Assembly: GCA_947465645.1 (NCBI GenBank)
Contig: CANIBQ010000148.1
Coordinates: 1-7,947, forward strand
Length of the DNA stretch: 7,947 nucleotides
Source of the DNA: Acidobacteriota bacterium
GTDB taxonomy: Bacteria > Acidobacteriota > Vicinamibacteria > Vicinamibacterales > UBA2999
Reading direction: 5' to 3'
Shown: one piece after another, positions 5,416 through 7,947 of the stretch
Layout: the number at the start of each line of letters is the position of its first letter
How positions within the stretch are numbered: the stretch's first letter is position 1
The notes under the pieces: generated by a model
What the model was told of the DNA's origin: nothing
Database searches by the model: none
What the model saw: the letters and a program-made list of their open reading frames with translations, nothing else
Translations under genes and position numbers: made by a program

Positions 5416-7251
5416 ATGTCAGTGACCGATGTTGCCGAGCAGGAAACCGCCTCGCGTCCGCGCGAGGAGCGCATCATCAACGATTTCGCCATCCAGGTAG
5501 CCACTGTCAACGGATCGGGCAGCCAGACCGCCAACATGGTTCTGCTGCGTTCAATTTTTCAGATGGGCGTGCCGGTCTCCGGCAAGAACATGTTCCCATC
5601 GAACATCGCGGGGCTGCCCACGTGGTACACCATCAGGGCCAGCGCCAAAGGATATATCGGCCGCAAGAAGGAGGTTGACCTCCTCGTCGCGATGAACGCG
5701 GAGACGGCCAAGGAAGACGTGCTGACGCTCGCGCCCGGCGCTGCCGTGGTCTACGACGAGCCGCTCAAGCTCAACGAGCTTCGCAAGGACCTCATCTTCT
5801 ATCCCGTCCCGTTCGACAAGATCATCAACCCGATCACGACCGACGCCAAGCTGCGGCGCCTGGTGCGCAACATGATCTACGACGGCGTGCTGTCGCGGCT
5901 GCTCTCGATCGACATATCGCAGATGGAGAAGGCGCTGCGGAAGCAGCTCGGGAAGAAGGAAAAGGCGATTCAGCTCAACATGGGCGCGCTCAAGGCGGGA
6001 TACGACTTCGCCGAAGCCAGCCTCACCAAGCAGGATCCCTTCGTCATCGAGCCGATGGACAAGACCACCGGCATGATCCTGATCGAAGGCAACGCCGCCG
6101 CCGCGATCGGCTGCATGATGGCGGGGGTCACCTTCGTCGGCTGGTATCCGATCACGCCCTCGTCCTCGCTCTGCGAGTCGCTGATCGAGTACCTGAAGAA
6201 GTACCGCCGCGACCCGGAGACGGGCAAGACGACCTACGCGGCCATCCAGGCCGAAGACGAGCTCGCGGCCCTCGGCATGGTGATCGGCGCCGGCTGGATG
6301 GGCGCCCGCGCGATGACGTCCACGGCCGGCCCCGGCATCTCGCTGATGGCGGAGTTCACGGGCCTCGGCTACTACGCCGAAGTGCCGGCGGTGATCTTCG
6401 ACGTCCAGCGCGTGGGGCCCTCCACGGGTCTGCCGACGCGCACCGCGCAGCAGGACATCCTGTCGACGGCGATGCTCTCGCACGGCGACACCAAGCACCC
6501 CCTGCTCCTGCCCTGCTCGGTGCACGAGTGCTACACCATGGCGATGGACGCCTTCGACCTCGCCGAGCGCCTGCAGACGCCGATCTTCGTGATGTCGGAC
6601 CTCGACCTCGGCATGAACAACTGGATGTCGCAGCCCTTCGAGTTTGCCGAGCGCCCGCTCGACCGCGGCAAGCGGCTGACCGCCGACAAGCTCAAGGAAC
6701 TGGGCCAGTGGGGCCGCTACAAGGACGTGGACGGCGACGGCATCCCCTACCGCTCGGTGCCTGGCGACGGCATGCCCGCCTACTTCACCCGCGGCTCGGG
6801 CCACAACGAAATGGCGCAGTACAGCGAGCGCGCCGACGACTACGCCAACAACCTCGACCGCCTGGGGCGTAAGTTCGACACCGCGCGGACGCTGGTGCCG
6901 AAGCCGGAAGTCGTGATGACCGGCAAGGGCGGCGTCGGCCTGATCGCGTGGGGCACGACGCACTGGGCGATCGTCGAGTCGCGCGACCAGTTGGTCAACG
7001 AGGTGAAGCTCGATACCTCGTACCTGCGGCTGCGCGCCTTCCCATTTACGCAGGAGCTCTGGGACTTCATCGACGCGTGCGATCGCGTCTACGTCGTCGA
7101 GCAGAATCGCGACGGCCAGATGCTCTCGCTGATCAAGATGGAATGCAACGCGGCGCAGTTCGCCAAGCTTCGCAGCATTCGCCACTACGTCGGGCTGCCG
7201 ATCGACGGCCGGTCCGTGACCACGGAACTGTTGAAGCAAGAGGGCCGGTAG
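5416..7251 (+). CDS. korA: 2-oxoacid:acceptor (2-oxoglutarate:ferredoxin) oxidoreductase subunit alpha, gamma-alpha fusion
   Basis: With KorB this subunit catalyses CoA-dependent oxidative decarboxylation of a 2-oxoacid, most likely 2-oxoglutarate to succinyl-CoA, reducing ferredoxin. The 611-aa chain is a fused form. A gamma-type domain spans about 25-200, with NGSGSQTANMVLLRSIFQMG, SGKNMFPSNIAGLPTWYTIR and DLLVAMNAET. The alpha domain starts near 215 and shows the family signature YPITPSSSL (244-252), AEDELAALGMVIGA, STAGPGISLM and RVGPSTGLPTRTAQQD. The segment DVDGDG (437-442) resembles a calcium-loop motif and, as I recall, is typical of this subfamily. The C-terminal domain includes VYVVEQNRDGQ. 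Length and arrangement match the two-subunit KorAB type. ATG 5416 has AGGA at 5405-5408, 7 nt upstream. korB follows after 4 nt. 2-Oxoglutarate as substrate is inferred from the subfamily; another 2-oxoacid is possible. Confidence 0.95.
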   Translation: MSVTDVAEQETASRPREERIINDFAIQVATVNGSGSQTANMVLLRSIFQMGVPVSGKNMFPSNIAGLPTWYTIRASAKGYIGRKKEVDLLVAMNAETAKEDVLTLAPGAAVVYDEPLKLNELRKDLIFYPVPFDKIINPITTDAKLRRLVRNMIYDGVLSRLLSIDISQMEKALRKQLGKKEKAIQLNMGALKAGYDFAEASLTKQDPFVIEPMDKTTGMILIEGNAAAAIGCMMAGVTFVGWYPITPSSSLCESLIEYLKKYRRDPETGKTTYAAIQAEDELAALGMVIGAGWMGARAMTSTAGPGISLMAEFTGLGYYAEVPAVIFDVQRVGPSTGLPTRTAQQDILSTAMLSHGDTKHPLLLPCSVHECYTMAMDAFDLAERLQTPIFVMSDLDLGMNNWMSQPFEFAERPLDRGKRLTADKLKELGQWGRYKDVDGDGIPYRSVPGDGMPAYFTRGSGHNEMAQYSERADDYANNLDRLGRKFDTARTLVPKPEVVMTGKGGVGLIAWGTTHWAIVESRDQLVNEVKLDTSYLRLRAFPFTQELWDFIDACDRVYVVEQNRDGQMLSLIKMECNAAQFAKLRSIRHYVGLPIDGRSVTTELLKQEGR

Positions 7252-7255
7252 ACCA

Positions 7256-7947
7256 ATGTCCACATCAGCCACACCACCCGCGGCGCCGGGCAAGAAGATC
7301 AACCGCATCGGGCTCGACCCGGTGCCGTACCGGGGCGGCAAGACGACGCTCTGCGCCGGGTGCGGGCATAACGCGATCACCGAGCGCATCATCGACTCGT
7401 TCTTCGAGATGGGCGTCGACCCGACGCAGGTCATCAAGTTCTCCGGCATCGGCTGCTCGAGCAAGAGCCCCGCGTACTTCCTCAGCGCCGCCCACGGCTT
7501 CAACTCGGTGCACGGGCGCATGCCGTCGGTGGCCACCGGCGCCATCTGCGCCAACCGGAAGATGCTCGCGATCGGCGTCAGCGGCGACGGCGACACGGGC
7601 GCGATCGGCATCGGGCAATTCGTCCACCTGATGCGCCGGAACATCCCGATGATTTACATCATCGAAGACAACGGCTGCTACGGCCTGACCAAGGGTCAGT
7701 TCTCGCCGACCGCCGACCTCGGCTCCACGCTGAAGTCCGGCGTGGTGAACGACCTGCCGCCGATCGACACCTGCGCGCTGGCCATCGAGCTCGGCGCGTC
7801 GTTTGTCGCGCGGTCGTTCTCGGGCGACCCGAAGCAACTGAAGTCGATCCTCAAGGCGGCGATCAGCCACAAGGGCACCTGCATGATCGACGTGATCTCG
7901 CCCTGCGTGACCTTCAACGACCACGAGGGCTCGACCAAGAGCTACTC
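7256..7947 (+). CDS. korB: 2-oxoacid:ferredoxin oxidoreductase subunit beta, 3' end outside the window
   Basis: This is the catalytic beta subunit that binds thiamine diphosphate and one [4Fe-4S] cluster. 230 codons are present; family members run roughly 280-370 aa, so the C-terminus is missing only because the window ends. All four expected cluster cysteines are visible: C33 and C36 in LCAGCGHNA, C67 in GIGCSS and C217 in SPCVTFN. The thiamine diphosphate/Mg site is the GDGDTGAIG block (110-118) with EDNGCYGLTKGQ (137-148), which has D138, N139 and the TKGQ turn. No gamma or delta (ferredoxin-like) subunit is fused, so electrons must go to a separate ferredoxin. The ATG at 7256 starts 4 nt after the korA stop, with GAGGG about 11 nt upstream, so the two genes are one operon. 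Confidence 0.95.
   Translation, partial: MSTSATPPAAPGKKINRIGLDPVPYRGGKTTLCAGCGHNAITERIIDSFFEMGVDPTQVIKFSGIGCSSKSPAYFLSAAHGFNSVHGRMPSVATGAICANRKMLAIGVSGDGDTGAIGIGQFVHLMRRNIPMIYIIEDNGCYGLTKGQFSPTADLGSTLKSGVVNDLPPIDTCALAIELGASFVARSFSGDPKQLKSILKAAISHKGTCMIDVISPCVTFNDHEGSTKSY

Noticed and set aside
5551..7644. A 697-codon - strand ORF covering korA and part of korB
   Set aside because: Its length is striking, but it mirrors the strongly biased third positions of korAB. Its composition is unlike a folded protein (runs of His, Arg, Val, Asp), and it crosses two firmly identified genes.
1..7947. CRISPR arrays, toxin-antitoxin pairs, retron or defence-system genes
   Set aside because: No regularly spaced repeats and no proteins of these classes were seen. 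The only mobile-element traces are the integrase fragment and the uncertain tail at 2-100.

Overview
The window is high-GC bacterial chromosomal DNA whose protein-coding genes, apart from a remnant at the left edge, all lie on the + strand. Gene content (molybdenum-cofactor genes, a REC-PAS-GGDEF-EAL hybrid protein and a two-subunit 2-oxoacid:ferredoxin oxidoreductase) and protein style would suit a soil or sediment Acidobacteriota-type organism. That placement is inferred from general resemblance and no marker gene here proves it.

Layout. Positions 1-603 look like the edge of an integrated element. A tRNA-Arg(ACG) gene on the - strand (527-603, CCA encoded) is followed on its 3' side by a - strand ORF (97-456). 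That ORF encodes only the N-terminal core-binding half of a tyrosine recombinase. It ends tail-to-tail, with overlapping stop codons, against a + strand ORF tail (2-100) of uncertain identity. Positions 650-3090 hold a compact + strand group: a carboxymuconolactone-decarboxylase-family protein, MoaB, MoeA and a thioredoxin-fold [2Fe-2S] ferredoxin. moaB, moeA and the ferredoxin gene are joined by 4-nt stop/start overlaps (ATGA, then TTGA), so they are almost certainly one transcript. Positions 3135-5291 encode a 718-aa REC-PAS-GGDEF-EAL cyclic-di-GMP protein. After a 124-nt intergenic region carrying a palindrome next to a TATAAT box come korA (5416-7251) and the first 230 codons of korB (7256 to the window end).

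How the genes work together. MoaB and MoeA catalyse adenylylation of molybdopterin and then metal insertion, giving mature cofactor for molybdo- or tungsto-enzymes. The coupled ferredoxin may serve electron transfer to such an enzyme. KorAB oxidatively decarboxylates a 2-oxoacid, probably 2-oxoglutarate, with CoA and reduces an external ferredoxin. The REC-PAS-GGDEF-EAL protein would make or degrade cyclic-di-GMP in response to an unknown signal; its receiver domain lacks two normally conserved residues.

I see no clearly novel multi-gene system. The points most worth checking are the tRNA-adjacent integrase scar, the moaB-moeA-ferredoxin coupling, the degenerate receiver domain, and the palindrome at the korAB promoter.
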